A stretch of DNA of 64,000 nt, taken from the NCBI GenBank assembly GCA_949128115.1, contig OX421967.1:59594855-59658854 (forward strand), given 5' to 3'. A model generated the notes under the pieces. That model worked only from the letters and a program-made list of their open reading frames with translations, did no database searches and was not told the origin of the DNA. The position numbers and the translations under genes were made by a program. This document shows, piece after piece, positions 17,963 through 28,890 of the stretch (the first letter of the stretch is position 1; every line of letters starts with the position of its first letter). This DNA is from Anaspis maculata (Eukaryota > Arthropoda > Insecta > Coleoptera > Scraptiidae).

Positions 17963-18652
17963 TTACAGTATTATAAATACGTCAAAGCCCTTCCTGTAGC
18001 GACCATTCTTAGGCTCACGATCTTTATCAATAACCAAAAATCCATGTTTATAATCATTCCAACAGAGTGCACATACTTCTTGGAAGGTTTTAAAAGACAT
18101 GTCTGAATTAATATGGTCGTCGTATATCTTTCCTAAATTCATATTATCTTGTTTGAATAATACCAGTAGGTTTGCGTTATCTCGAATTAAATGTTTTGGA
18201 ATTCTACTATAACTCTGACACAAGTAAAAACTGTCAACTCCATTATGACGTCCCATGCAAAAATATGATCTGACTGCATGTTGCTTATCACATGCTATAT
18301 CATCAAATATGAAAATAGAATTGGATAAAGCTTCATTCGGTGGTGGTATTTCATCATTGTTACCATAAGTGAAGAATTGAATTTCCTTAATCGGCGAAAG
18401 GATATCTGCAAGCTGCAGATATTTAAATTGATGTAATGATTTACTAAATACGTACAGATTCTCAAATTTCAATCCATTTTTGTCGTAAATCAGACTCAAC
18501 ATCAAATTTGTTTTTCCACAGTTCGATGGACCGCAAATTAGGCATCTGACGTTTGTTGGCAACAAAGATCCATGTTTGGATGAATCAGATACATAACTAG
18601 AATTATGAATAGCATTAATGCATATAGTAGCATGTTGCTTGATCAAACGCAT
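17963..18652 (-). CDS. FtsK/A32-like genome-packaging ATPase
   Basis: 229 aa from the ATG at 18652. Walker A is GPSNCGKT (residues 41-48), Walker B IFIFDD (113-118). A conserved block NANLLVLFKQDN follows near 165. This is the HerA/FtsK-type ATPase that packages DNA in Polintons, adintoviruses, poxviruses and related viruses. The frame stays open upstream to 19114 through the 39-bp minisatellite, which would add 154 residues including 13-residue repeats (MGQWDTAYKLGHI type). I prefer 18652 because the extension is repeat-derived, but a start at the Met just upstream (MTNTRLY) is possible. The stop lies 33 bp before the ATG of the DUF8207-like gene. Confidence 0.85.
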   Translation of the reverse strand: MRLIKQHATICINAIHNSSYVSDSSKHGSLLPTNVRCLICGPSNCGKTNLMLSLIYDKNGLKFENLYVFSKSLHQFKYLQLADILSPIKEIQFFTYGNNDEIPPPNEALSNSIFIFDDIACDKQHAVRSYFCMGRHNGVDSFYLCQSYSRIPKHLIRDNANLLVLFKQDNMNLGKIYDDHINSDMSFKTFQEVCALCWNDYKHGFLVIDKDREPKNGRYRKGFDVFIIL

Positions 18653-18754
18653 CTTGACAACTGTCTTGAAGAAGGAAAACTGTTTAAAATATAATAACAA
18701 ATATAATCTCGTATTAGTCATAAGTTCATGGGTGGAGTAAAGTGAAACGTAGGT

Positions 18755-20580
18755 ATGTATAAGCAGTATCCCACTGTCCCATTTTGTGTCCCAATGTATA
18801 AGCAATGTCCCACTGTCCCATTTTGTGTCCCACTGTCCCACTTTGTGTCCCACTGTCCCATTTTGTGTCTGACTGTCCAATTTTGTGTCCAATGTATAAG
18901 CAATGTCCCACTGTTCCATTTTGTGTTCCAATTTATAAGCAGTGCCCCACTGTCCCATTATGTGTCCCAATTTATAAGCAGTGTCCCACTGTCCCATTAT
19001 GTGTCCCAATGTATAAACAGTGTCCCACTGTCCCATTATGTGTCCCAATTCATAAGCAGTGTCCCACTGTCCTATTATGTGTCCCAATTTACAAGCAGTG
19101 TCCCACTGTCCCATTATGTTTCATTCTTATTCCATTCTTATTTTTGTTTTGTTACTCTCACTGTTTTATGTTTCCTGTAATTGGGTTGTTTACCTGTTGG
19201 AAATAAATGTATTTATTTATTTATTTATTTATTTATTCATTTATTATGTGTCCCAATTCACAAGCAGTGTCCCATGGTCCAATCATGTGTCCCAATGTAT
19301 AAGCAGTGTCCCACTGTCCCATTATGTGTCCCAATTTACCACTGTCCCATTATGTGTCCCAATTTATAAGCAGTGTCCCACTGTCCCATTTTGTGTCTGA
19401 CTGTTCAATTTTGTGTCCAATGTATAAGCAATGTCCCACTGTTCCATTTTGTGTCCCAATTTATAAGTAGTGTCCCACTGTCCCATTATGTGTCCCAATT
19501 TATAAGCAGTGTCCCACTGTCCCATTATGTGTCCCAATGTATAAGCAGTGTCCCACTGTCCCATTATGTGTCCCAATTCATTAGCAGTGTCCCACTGTCC
19601 CATTATGTGTCCCAATTCACCAGCAGTGTCCCACTGTCCCATTATGTGTCCCAATTCACAAGCAGTGTCCCACGGTCCAATCATGTGTCCCAATGTATAA
19701 GCAGTGTCCCACTGTCCCATTATGTATCCCAATTCACCACTGTCCCATTATGTGCCCCAATTTATAAGCAGTGTCCCACTGTCCCATTATATGTCCCAAT
19801 GTATAAGCAGTGTCCCACTGTCCCATTATGTGTCCCAATTCATAAGCAGTGTCCCACTGTCCCATTATGTGTCCCAATTTACAGGCAATGTCGTGTCCCA
19901 TTATGTGTCCCAATTTACAAGCAGTGTCCCACTGTCCCATTATGTGTCTCAATTCATAAGCAGTGTCCCACTGTCCCATTATGTGTCCCAATTCACAAGC
20001 AGTGTCCCACTGTCCCATTATGTGTCCCAATTCACAAGCAGTGTCCCACTGTCCCATCATGTGTCCCAATTTATAAGCAGTGTCCCACTGTCCCATTATG
20101 TGTCCCAATTTATAAGCAGTGTCCCACTGTCCCATCATGTGTCCTAATTTATAAGCAGTGTCTCACTGTCCCATTATGTGTCCCAATTCATAAGCAATGT
20201 CCCACTGTCCCATTATGTGTCCCAATTTACAAGCAGTGTCCTACTATTCCATTATGTGTCCCGATTCACAAGCACTGTCCCACTGTCCCATCATGTGTCC
20301 CAATTTATAAGCAGTGTCCCACTGTCCCATCATGTGTCCTAATCTATAAGCAGTGTCCCACTGCCCCATTATGTGTCCCAATTTACAAGCAGTGTCCCAC
20401 TGTCCCATTATGTGTCTCAATGTATAAGCAGTGTCCCACTGTCCCATCATGTGTCCCAATGTATAAGCAGTGTCCCACTGTCCCATTATGTGTCCCAATT
20501 CATAAGCAGTGTCTCACTGTCCCATAATGTGTCCCAATTTACAAGCAGTGTCCCAGTGTCCCATGATTGGTCCCAATTTT
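18755..20580. repeat. 39-bp minisatellite between the ATPase and the right TIR
   Basis: A tandem repeat of 39 bp with core GTGTCCCACTGTCCCAT and a variable part CAATTTATAAGCA, in roughly 40 degenerate copies. Partial units occur near 18800-18890, 19335 and 19890. Because 39 is 13 codons, several frames on both strands stay open for hundreds of codons; these are by-products. Larger sub-blocks are repeated, for example near 19255-19440 and 19655-19770. This fills the space where other Polintons carry genes such as PolB. Confidence 0.9.
19119..19250 (+). mobile_element. Short LINE-like (non-LTR retrotransposon) 3' tail inside the minisatellite
   Basis: A stretch unlike the minisatellite reads through TTTATGTTTCCTGTAATTGG and GTTGGAAATAAATG into seven or so ATTT repeats. 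This is the form of a 5'-truncated LINE 3' end with a microsatellite tail, as in many arthropod LINEs. TTATG occurs at both edges and may be a target duplication. The family assignment is tentative. Confidence 0.5.
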
Positions 20581-22320
20581 AGTTGTAGGTACCTACTTGC
20601 AGAATCACGAATTTAATGTCACCTTTATCTATCGAATTCGAGTTTCCCGCTCATTTACAACAAACAGACAGATATATGAGGTGGTTCCATCTAGCGGCGG
20701 CTTGAGGATATCACAGAAACCCGCATTGGCGAAACATTGCAGTCGTTTTTATTTGAATTAAATAACCAGTAAATATAACCTACCTACCTACCTACCTACA
20801 AAAACATACAGAAACAGAAAAACATTACTTCAAATTTTGATAAGGTTTGAATTCTTTTTCACCAAACAAAAAGAGACACAAAATAGCTAGTCAGGTTTAT
20901 TGAGAATTACGATTTTGGCCTGTGTGTAATGAGGCAGAGATAGTGCTGGTATTAATAGTTCGGTTGAAAGAAGATCTACTACAGTAGCCATTGTGAAGTT
21001 CCGTCGTTAATATTAATTTTGTTTTCCCAAAATCGTGAAGTTTCGATTTACCTACTATGAATTTCGAGGAACTAGGCCGCGCTGGTGCCTTGAAGGAGTT
21101 CATTAAACTATCAACTTTGGAAATAGGCACCCATTACAAAATCTACAAAATATCAAGAAACCCAACACGGTATGGAGACACCGTTGTAGCAGATTTGGGT
21201 GACTTCTTAGTCAACCTACCAAAACGGTATCGCGAAATATTCCATAACGCTGCAATTGAGGACTTCAATTCAAATCACGGAGGCAAAATGTACCTGGAAG
21301 TGAAGAAAATTATCATCATTCGCGGATCTCTGTGCGCAATAATCGATATCGCCAAAATTTGACTTGACAATTATGATGAAAATGTATCATTATAAGTGTT
21401 CATTTAGTTTGTGAGAAATATATTCTAATATCTGGGTGTGATAGAGAGGTGTTTTTTTTTTTGTTTTTAGATGTATAGAACTTGAATCTGTCATAACGCA
21501 AGCCTTAGTAAGTAGATATTTGGATAAAGGCAAAATCTTTTCAAGTATATTATCGATATTATTGAATTCTGCCACTATTCAAAATTCTTGTCCACACATC
21601 CTAGCTATTTTTTAGCAGTTTGGATCTTTGAATTTAGCGCCAAGATATTTGAATCAAACTGCCAGACGTATTAAGCGGTTCAATCTAGCAGAGGCTTGAA
21701 AGTAAGTATCACAGTTAGGAATCTGTAATACCGGTTGCCTCATCAAGCGAGAGTCAAATTCAAACTTCTCGCTCTCTGTTTTGAAATTCAAATTTCCCGC
21801 TCTTCTCTAAACTGTCATGCCGGTCATCATCTGACAGTCATGAACTTGTGGGCAACTCTATCTAGCGGAGACTTGAGGATAGCACAGTTACGAAACTGTC
21901 ATGGCAATCATCATCAATCATTTGTCACCTACGTCATTTGTCTATTTCAAAATGCCCGCTCTTTTTCTGAATGTCATGGCGGCTATCATCTGTCACCTGT
22001 CAGATTTGAATTAGGCATATGTCAAATGTCACCTATATCTATGGCCTACCGAATTTGAATTTCCCACTCATTCACAACAAACGGACAGATATATGAGGTG
22101 GTTCCATCTAGCGGCGGCTTGAGGATACCACAGTTAAAAACCCGCGTTGGTGAACAAGTTAGCTGTAGGTACCTATCAGAATCACCATTTTGTTTGAAAT
22201 TCAAATTTCCCGCTCTTTTACAACAAACTTCCGGGTGGTTCCATCTATCGGAGGCTTGCGGATATCACAGTTAGAAACCCCTTATACCAGTGGCTCCATC
22301 TAGCGGAAGCTTGAGGAAAT
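20581..22320. repeat. Right TIR of the Polinton, outer end truncated
   Basis: Inverted copy of 11371-13098. It ends inside the TIR at GGAAAT (22315-22320) and passes directly into array sequence. GGAAAT also occurs at this point in some array units (near 33679 and 42073). It carries the plus-strand copy of the 101-aa gene and the complementary CCTA microsatellite (20779-20799). The stretches 20581-21056 and 21363-22320 hold no other gene. Confidence 0.85.
21057..21362 (+). CDS. TIR-encoded 101-aa protein, right copy; possible OB-fold/ssDNA-binding protein
   Basis: Same protein as the left-TIR copy, with no amino-acid difference, so the reading frame has been conserved or recently homogenised. 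The ATG (ACTATGAATTTC context) follows an AT-rich region, with GGTATTAATAG about 107 bp upstream as a weak TATA-like site. It points outward and ends with TGA at 21360-21362. The flanking DNA differs slightly from the left copy, for example at 20991. Confidence 0.7.
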   Translation: MNFEELGRAGALKEFIKLSTLEIGTHYKIYKISRNPTRYGDTVVADLGDFLVNLPKRYREIFHNAAIEDFNSNHGGKMYLEVKKIIIIRGSLCAIIDIAKI

Positions 22321-22468
22321 TTTCGTTTCTAGGAAAAACACGGCCACGTGGATGGCCAAGTTTCACGTGTGAAGTTTTCAGACAGATCCAATTATTGTCA
22401 CGCCTCACTGGTCGGACAGACAGGTATAAATACTAGGTCGAGCTGGCCACGATTCATTTGTCATTGAA

Positions 22469-22705
22469 ATGGCGCAGGGTGAAGTCGACCCAACTTTCAG
22501 CATTGTCCTTGAATATTTGAAATTGTTACAAGATGACATATTCGATCCGCTCGATTCTGTTCTGACAAGGAACAATCTCAGAATATTCTCGCGACAACTG
22601 ACGGAAGCTCTGGAGGAGATGACTGTGTCAGACAACACTGGGTCTTTGAGGGAGCTTCTGGAACCCGAGCTGGAACCAGTACAACGAATTCGGCCTCCGG
22701 GTTGA
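22469..22705 (+). CDS. Mini-H2A-like protein, copy 23
   Basis: Intact; G15E. First gene after the Polinton. Its unit restarts at phase 74, so its E-boxes, CCAAT and TATA are complete. Confidence 0.75.
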   Translation: MAQGEVDPTFSIVLEYLKLLQDDIFDPLDSVLTRNNLRIFSRQLTEALEEMTVSDNTGSLRELLEPELEPVQRIRPPG

Positions 22706-22962
22706 TCCCGAAACCGAAAAAACCGGTTCTTTTCAGAACCAAAAATCATATAACACAAAGAAAATGATCACAAAACGTATCAATCGAGAGAGAAATCTCG
22801 GAATAATGGGAAACTTTCGTTTCTAGGAAAAACACGGCCACGTGGATGGCCAAGTTTCACGTGTGAAGTTTTCAGACAGATCCAATTATTGTCACGCCTC
22901 ACTGGTCGGACAGACAGGTATAAATACTAGGTCGAGCTGGCCACGATTCATTTGTCATTGGA

Positions 22963-23199
22963 ATGGCGCAGGGTGAAGTCGACCCAACTTTCAGCATTGT
23001 CCTTGAATATTTGAAATTGTTACAAGATGACATATTCGATCCGCTCGATTCTGTTCTGACAAGGAACAATCTCAGAATATTCTCGCGACAACTGACGGAA
23101 GCTCTGGAGGAGATGACTGTGTCAGACAACACTGGGTCTTTGAGGGAGCTTCTGGAACCCGAGCTGGAACCAGTACAACGAATTCGGCCTCCGGGTTGA
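22963..23199 (+). CDS. Mini-H2A-like protein, copy 24
   Basis: Intact; G15E. TTGGAATGG start context. Confidence 0.75.
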   Translation: MAQGEVDPTFSIVLEYLKLLQDDIFDPLDSVLTRNNLRIFSRQLTEALEEMTVSDNTGSLRELLEPELEPVQRIRPPG

Positions 23200-23456
23200 T
23201 CCCGAAACCGAAAAAACCGGTTCTTTTCAGAACCAAAAATCATATAACACAAAGAAAATGATCACAAAACGTATCAATCGAGAGAGAAATCTCGGAATAA
23301 TGGGAAACTTTCGTTTCTAGGAAAAACACGGCCACGTGGATGGCCAAGTTTCACGTGTGAAGTTTTCAGACAGATCCAATTATTGTCACGCCTCACTGGT
23401 CGGACAGACAGGTATAAATACTAGGTCGAGCTGGCCACGATTCATTTGTCATTGAA

Positions 23457-23693
23457 ATGGCGCAAGGTGAAGTCGACCCAACTTTCAGCATTGTCCTTGG
23501 ATATTTGAAATTGTTACAAGATGACATATTCGATCCGCTCGATTCTGTTCTGACAAGGAACAATCTCAGAATATTCTCGCGACAGCTGACGGAAGCTCTG
23601 GAGGAGATGACTGTGTCAGACAACACTGGGTCTTTGAGGGAGCTTCTGGAACCCGAGCTGGAACCAGTACAACGAATTCGGCCTCCGGGTTGA
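23457..23693 (+). CDS. Mini-H2A-like protein, copy 25
   Basis: Intact, majority protein; synonymous CAG at Gln43. Confidence 0.75.
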   Translation: MAQGEVDPTFSIVLGYLKLLQDDIFDPLDSVLTRNNLRIFSRQLTEALEEMTVSDNTGSLRELLEPELEPVQRIRPPG

Positions 23694-23950
23694 TCCCGAA
23701 ACCGAAAAAACCGGTTCTTTTCAGAACCAAAAATCATATAACACAAAGAAAATGATCACAAAACGTATCAATCGAGAGAGAAATCTCGGAATAATGGGAA
23801 ACTTTCGTTTCTAGGAAAAACACGGCCACGTGGATGGCCAAGTTTCACGTGTGAAGTTTTCAGACAGATCCAATTATTGTCACGCCTCACTGGTCGGACA
23901 GACAGGTATAAATACTAGGTCGAGCTGGCCACGATTCATTTGTCATTGGA

Positions 23951-24187
23951 ATGGCGCAGGGTGAAGTCGACCCAACTTTCAGCATTGTCCTTGAATATTT
24001 GAAATTGTTACAAGATGACATATTCGATCCGCTCGATTCTGTTCTGACAAGGAACAATCTCAGAATATTCTCGCGACAACTGACGGAAGCTCTGGAGGAG
24101 ATGACTGTGTCAGACAACACTGGGTCTTTGAGGGAGCTTCTGGAACCCGAGCTGGAACCAGTACAACGAATTCGGCCTCCGGGTTGA
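23951..24187 (+). CDS. Mini-H2A-like protein, copy 26
   Basis: Intact; G15E. Duplicate of copy 24 (two-unit period). Confidence 0.75.
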   Translation: MAQGEVDPTFSIVLEYLKLLQDDIFDPLDSVLTRNNLRIFSRQLTEALEEMTVSDNTGSLRELLEPELEPVQRIRPPG

Positions 24188-24444
24188 TCCCGAAACCGAA
24201 AAAACCGGTTCTTTTCAGAACCAAAAATCATATAACACAAAGAAAATGATCACAAAACGTATCAATCGAGAGAGAAATCTCGGAATAATGGGAAACTTTC
24301 GTTTCTAGGAAAAACACGGCCACGTGGATGGCCAAGTTTCACGTGTGAAGTTTTCAGACAGATCCAATTATTGTCACGCCTCACTGGTCGGACAGACAGG
24401 TATAAATACTAGGTCGAGCTGGCCACGATTCATTTGTCATTGAA

Positions 24445-24681
24445 ATGGCGCAAGGTGAAGTCGACCCAACTTTCAGCATTGTCCTTGGATATTTGAAATT
24501 GTTACAAGATGACATATTCGATCCGCTCGATTCTGTTCTGACAAGGAACAATCTCAGAATATTCTCGCGACAGCTGACGGAAGCTCTGGAGGAGATGACT
24601 GTGTCAGACAACACTGGGTCTTTGAGGGAGCTTCTGGAACCCGAGCTGGAACCAGTACAACGAATTCGGCCTCCGGGTTGA
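24445..24681 (+). CDS. Mini-H2A-like protein, copy 27
   Basis: Intact, majority protein; duplicate of copy 25. Confidence 0.75.
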   Translation: MAQGEVDPTFSIVLGYLKLLQDDIFDPLDSVLTRNNLRIFSRQLTEALEEMTVSDNTGSLRELLEPELEPVQRIRPPG

Positions 24682-24938
24682 TCCCGAAACCGAAAAAACC
24701 GGTTCTTTTCAGAACCAAAAATCATATAACACAAAGAAAATGATCACAAAACGTATCAATCGAGAGAGAAATCTCGGAATAATGGGAAACTTTCGTTTCT
24801 AGGAAAAACACGGCCACGTGGATGGCCAAGTTTCACGTGTGAAGTTTTCAGACAGATCCAATTATTGTCACGCCTCACTGGTCGGACAGACAGGTATAAA
24901 TACTAGGTCGAGCTGGCCACGATTCATTTGTCATTGAA

Positions 24939-25175
24939 ATGGCGCAAGGTGAAGTCGACCCAACTTTCAGCATTGTCCTTGGATATTTGAAATTGTTACA
25001 AGATGACATATTCGATCCGCTCGATTCTGTTCTGACAAGGAACAATCTCAGAATATTCTCGCGACAGCTGACGGAAGCTCTGGAGGAGATGACTGTGTCA
25101 GACAACACTGGGTCTTTGAGGGAGCTTCTGGAACCCGAGCTGGAACCAGTACAACGAATTCGGCCTCCGGGTTGA
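24939..25175 (+). CDS. Mini-H2A-like protein, copy 28
   Basis: Intact, majority protein; Gln43 CAG as in copies 25 and 27. Confidence 0.75.
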   Translation: MAQGEVDPTFSIVLGYLKLLQDDIFDPLDSVLTRNNLRIFSRQLTEALEEMTVSDNTGSLRELLEPELEPVQRIRPPG

Positions 25176-25432
25176 TCCCGAAACCGAAAAAACCGGTTCT
25201 TTTCAGAACCAAAAATCATATAACACAAAGAAAATGATCACAAAACGTATCAATCGAGAGAGAAATCTCGGAATAATGGGAAACTTTCGTTTCTAGGAAA
25301 AACACGGCCACGTGGATGGCCAAGTTTCACGTGTGAAGTTTTCAGACAGATCCAATTATTGTCACGCCTCACTGGTCGGACAGACAGGTATAAATACTAG
25401 GTCGAGCTGGCCACGATTCATTTGTCATTGGA

Positions 25433-25669
25433 ATGGCGCAGGGTGAAGTCGACCCAACTTTCAGCATTGTCCTTGAATATTTGAAATTGTTACAAGATGA
25501 CATATTCGATCCGCTCGATTCTGTTCTGACAAGGAACAATCTCAGAATATTCTCGCGACAACTGACGGAAGCTCTGGAGGAGATGACTGTGTCAGACAAC
25601 ACTGGGTCTTTGAGGGAGCTTCTGGAACCCGAGCTGGAACCAGTACAACGAATTCGGCCTCCGGGTTGA
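25433..25669 (+). CDS. Mini-H2A-like protein, copy 29
   Basis: Intact; G15E. Confidence 0.75.
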   Translation: MAQGEVDPTFSIVLEYLKLLQDDIFDPLDSVLTRNNLRIFSRQLTEALEEMTVSDNTGSLRELLEPELEPVQRIRPPG

Positions 25670-25926
25670 TCCCGAAACCGAAAAAACCGGTTCTTTTCAG
25701 AACCAAAAATCATATAACACAAAGAAAATGATCACAAAACGTATCAATCGAGAGAGAAATCTCGGAATAATGGGAAACTTTCGTTTCTAGGAAAAACACG
25801 GCCACGTGGATGGCCAAGTTTCACGTGTGAAGTTTTCAGACAGATCCAATTATTGTCACGCCTCACTGGTCGGACAGACAGGTATAAATACTAGGTCGAG
25901 CTGGCCACGATTCATTTGTCATTGAA

Positions 25927-26163
25927 ATGGCGCAAGGTGAAGTCGACCCAACTTTCAGCATTGTCCTTGTATATTTGAAATTGTTACAAGATGACATATT
26001 CGATCCGCTCGATTCTGTTCTGACAAGGAACAATCTCAGAATATTCTCGCGACAACTGACGGAAGCTCTGGAGGAGATGACTGTGTCAGACAACACTGGG
26101 TCTTTGAGGGAGCTTCTGGAACCCGAGCTGGAACCAGTACAACGAATTCGGCCTCCGGGTTGA
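25927..26163 (+). CDS. Mini-H2A-like protein, copy 30
   Basis: Intact; G15V, shared only with copy 32. Confidence 0.75.
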   Translation: MAQGEVDPTFSIVLVYLKLLQDDIFDPLDSVLTRNNLRIFSRQLTEALEEMTVSDNTGSLRELLEPELEPVQRIRPPG

Positions 26164-26420
26164 TCCCGAAACCGAAAAAACCGGTTCTTTTCAGAACCAA
26201 AAATCATATAACACAAAGAAAATGATCACAAAACGTATCAATCGAGAGAGAAATCTCGGAATAATGGGAAACTTTCGTTTCTAGGAAAAACACGGCCACG
26301 TGGATGGCCAAGTTTCACGTGTGAAGTTTTCAGACAGATCCAATTATTGTCACGCCTCACTGGTCGGACAGACAGGTATAAATACTAGGTCGAGCTGGCC
26401 ACGATTCATTTGTCATTGAA

Positions 26421-26657
26421 ATGGCGCAGGGTGAAGTCGACCCAACTTTCAGCATTGTCCTTGGATATTTGAAATTGTTACAAGATGACATATTCGATCC
26501 GCTCGATTCTGTTCTGACAAGGAACAATCTCAGAATATTCTCGCGACAACTGACGGAAACTCTGGAGGAGATGACTGTGTCAGACAACACTGGGTCTTTG
26601 AGGGAGCTTCTGGAACCCGAGCTGGAACCAGTACAACGAATTCGGCCTCCGGGTTGA
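26421..26657 (+). CDS. Mini-H2A-like protein, copy 31
   Basis: Intact; A47T. Confidence 0.75.
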   Translation: MAQGEVDPTFSIVLGYLKLLQDDIFDPLDSVLTRNNLRIFSRQLTETLEEMTVSDNTGSLRELLEPELEPVQRIRPPG

Positions 26658-26914
26658 TCCCGAAACCGAAAAAACCGGTTCTTTTCAGAACCAAAAATCA
26701 TATAACACAAAGAAAATGATCACAAAACGTATCAATCGAGAGAGAAATCTCGGAATTTTGGGAAACTTTCGTTTCTAGGAAAAACACGGCCTCGTGGATG
26801 GCCAAGTTTCACGTGTGAAGTTTTCAGACAGATCCAATTATTGTCACGCCTCACTGGTCGGACAGACAGGTATAAATACTAGGTCGAGCTGGCCACGATT
26901 CATTTGTCATTGAA

Positions 26915-27151
26915 ATGGCGCAAGGTGAAGTCGACCCAACTTTCAGCATTGTCCTTGTATATTTGAAATTGTTACAAGATGACATATTCGATCCGCTCGA
27001 TTCTGTTCTGACAAGGAACAATCTCAGAATATTCTCGCGACAACTGACGGAAGCTCTGGAGGAGATGACTGTGTCAGACAACACTGGGTCTTTGAGGGAG
27101 CTTCTGGAACCCGAGCTGGAACCAGTACAACGAATTCGGCCTCCGGGTTGA
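26915..27151 (+). CDS. Mini-H2A-like protein, copy 32
   Basis: Intact; G15V. The first E-box is altered (CTCGTG near 26791). Confidence 0.75.
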   Translation: MAQGEVDPTFSIVLVYLKLLQDDIFDPLDSVLTRNNLRIFSRQLTEALEEMTVSDNTGSLRELLEPELEPVQRIRPPG

Positions 27152-27408
27152 TCCCGAAACCGAAAAAAACGGTTCTTTTCAGAACCAAAAATCATATAAC
27201 ACAAAGAAAATGATCACAAAACGTATCAATCGAGAGAGAAATCTCGGAATAATGGGAAACTTTCGTTTCTAGGAAAAACACGGCCACGTGGATGGCCAAG
27301 TTTCACGTGTGAAGTTTTCAGACAGATCCAATTATTGTCACGCCTCACTGGTCGGACAGACAGGTATAAATACTAGGTCGAGCTGGCCACGATTCATTTG
27401 TCATTGAA

Positions 27409-27645
27409 ATGGCGCAGGGTGAAGTCGACCCAACTTTCAGCATTGTCCTTGAATATTTGAAATTGTTACAAGATGACATATTCGATCCGCTCGATTCTGT
27501 TCTGACAAGGAACAATCTCAGAATATTCTCGCGACAACTGACGGAAGCTCTGGAGGAGATGACTGTGTCAGACAACACTGGGTCTTTGAGGGAGCTTCTG
27601 GAACCCGAGCTGGAACCAGTACAACGAATTCGGCCGCCGGGTTGA
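27409..27645 (+). CDS. Mini-H2A-like protein, copy 33
   Basis: Intact; G15E. Confidence 0.75.
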   Translation: MAQGEVDPTFSIVLEYLKLLQDDIFDPLDSVLTRNNLRIFSRQLTEALEEMTVSDNTGSLRELLEPELEPVQRIRPPG

Positions 27646-27902
27646 TCTCGAAACCGAAAAAACCGGTTCTTTTCAGAACCAAAAATCATATAACACAAAG
27701 AAAATGATCACAAAACGTATCAATCGAGAGAGAAATCTCGGAATTTTGGGAAACTTTCGTTTCTAGGAAAAACACGGCCACGTGGATGGCCAAGTTTCAC
27801 GTGTGAAGTTTTCAGACAGATCCAATTATTGTCACGCCTCACTGGTCGGACAGACAGGTATAAATACTAGGTCGAGCTGGCCACGATTCATTTGTCATTG
27901 AA

Positions 27903-28139
27903 ATGGCGCAGGGTGAAGTCGACCCAACTTTCAGCATTGTCCTTGAATATTTGAAATTGTTACAAGATGACATATTCGATCCGCTCGATTCTGTTCTGAC
28001 AAGGAACAATCTCAGAATATTCTCGCGACAACTGACGGAAGCTCTGGAGGAGATGACTGTGTCAGACAACACTGGGTCTTTGAGGGAGCTTCTGGAACCC
28101 GAGCTGGAACCAGTACAACGAATTCGGCCTCCGGGTTGA
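27903..28139 (+). CDS. Mini-H2A-like protein, copy 34
   Basis: Intact; G15E. Confidence 0.75.
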   Translation: MAQGEVDPTFSIVLEYLKLLQDDIFDPLDSVLTRNNLRIFSRQLTEALEEMTVSDNTGSLRELLEPELEPVQRIRPPG

Positions 28140-28396
28140 TCCCGAAACCGAAAAAACCGGTTCTTTTCAGAACCAAAAATCATATAACACAAAGAAAATG
28201 ATCACAAAACGTATCAATCGAGAGAGAAATCTCGGAATTTTGGGAAACTTTCGTTTCTAGGAAAAACACGGCCACGTGGATGGCCAAGTTTCACGTGTGA
28301 AGTTTTCAGACAGATCCAATTATTGTCACGCCTCACTGGTCGGACAGACAGGTATAAATACTAGGTCGAGCTGGCCACGATTCATTTGTCATTGAA

Positions 28397-28633
28397 ATGG
28401 CGCAAGGTGAAGTCGACCCAACTTTCAGCATTGTCCTTGGATATTTGAAATTGTTACAAGATGACATATTCGATCCGCTCGATTCTGTTCTGACAAGGAA
28501 CAATCTCAGAATATTCTCGCGACAGCTGACGGAAGCTCTGGAGGAGATGACTGTGTCAGACAACACTGGGTCTTTGAGGGAGCTTCTGGAACCCGAGCTG
28601 GAACCAGTACAACGAATTCGGCCTCCGGGTTGA
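28397..28633 (+). CDS. Mini-H2A-like protein, copy 35
   Basis: Intact, majority protein. First unit of a block repeated 2470 bp on (copy 40). Confidence 0.75.
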   Translation: MAQGEVDPTFSIVLGYLKLLQDDIFDPLDSVLTRNNLRIFSRQLTEALEEMTVSDNTGSLRELLEPELEPVQRIRPPG

Positions 28634-28890
28634 TCCCGAAACCGAAAAAACCGGTTCTTTTCAGAACCAAAAATCATATACCACAAAGAAAATGATCACA
28701 AAACGTATCAATCGAGAGAGAAATCTCGGAATTTTGGGAAACTTTCGTTTCTAGGAAAAACACGGCCACGTGGATGGCCAAGTTTCACGTGTGAAGTTTT
28801 CAGACAGATCCAATTATTGTCACGCCTCACTGGTCGGACAGACAGGTATAAATACTAGGTCGAGCTGGCCACGATTCATTTGTCATTGAA

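Larger units (their letters stand above)
10972..22320. mobile_element. Polinton/Maverick-type (adintovirus-like) element inserted in the array, 11.3 kb
   Basis: The gene set (packaging ATPase, rve integrase, adenain-like protease, double-jelly-roll-type capsid gene) and the long TIRs identify a Polinton/Maverick relative. The left terminus begins AGTAGATAATGG directly after array sequence, consistent with the AG ends described for Polintons. Usual Polintons are 15-20 kb and encode PolB; no polymerase ORF is present here. The right TIR lacks the outer 399 bp found on the left. The flanking array overlaps by 30 bp of unit phase (74-103) instead of the expected short target duplication, so the right end has been deleted. 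The integrase, ATPase and protease frames are open, but the capsid gene is broken. Confidence 0.85.

Noticed and set aside
18755..20582. Long overlapping ORFs of up to 384 codons on both strands
   Set aside because: Artefacts of the 39-bp minisatellite, whose period is a multiple of three. Several frames are open at once and no domain is visible.
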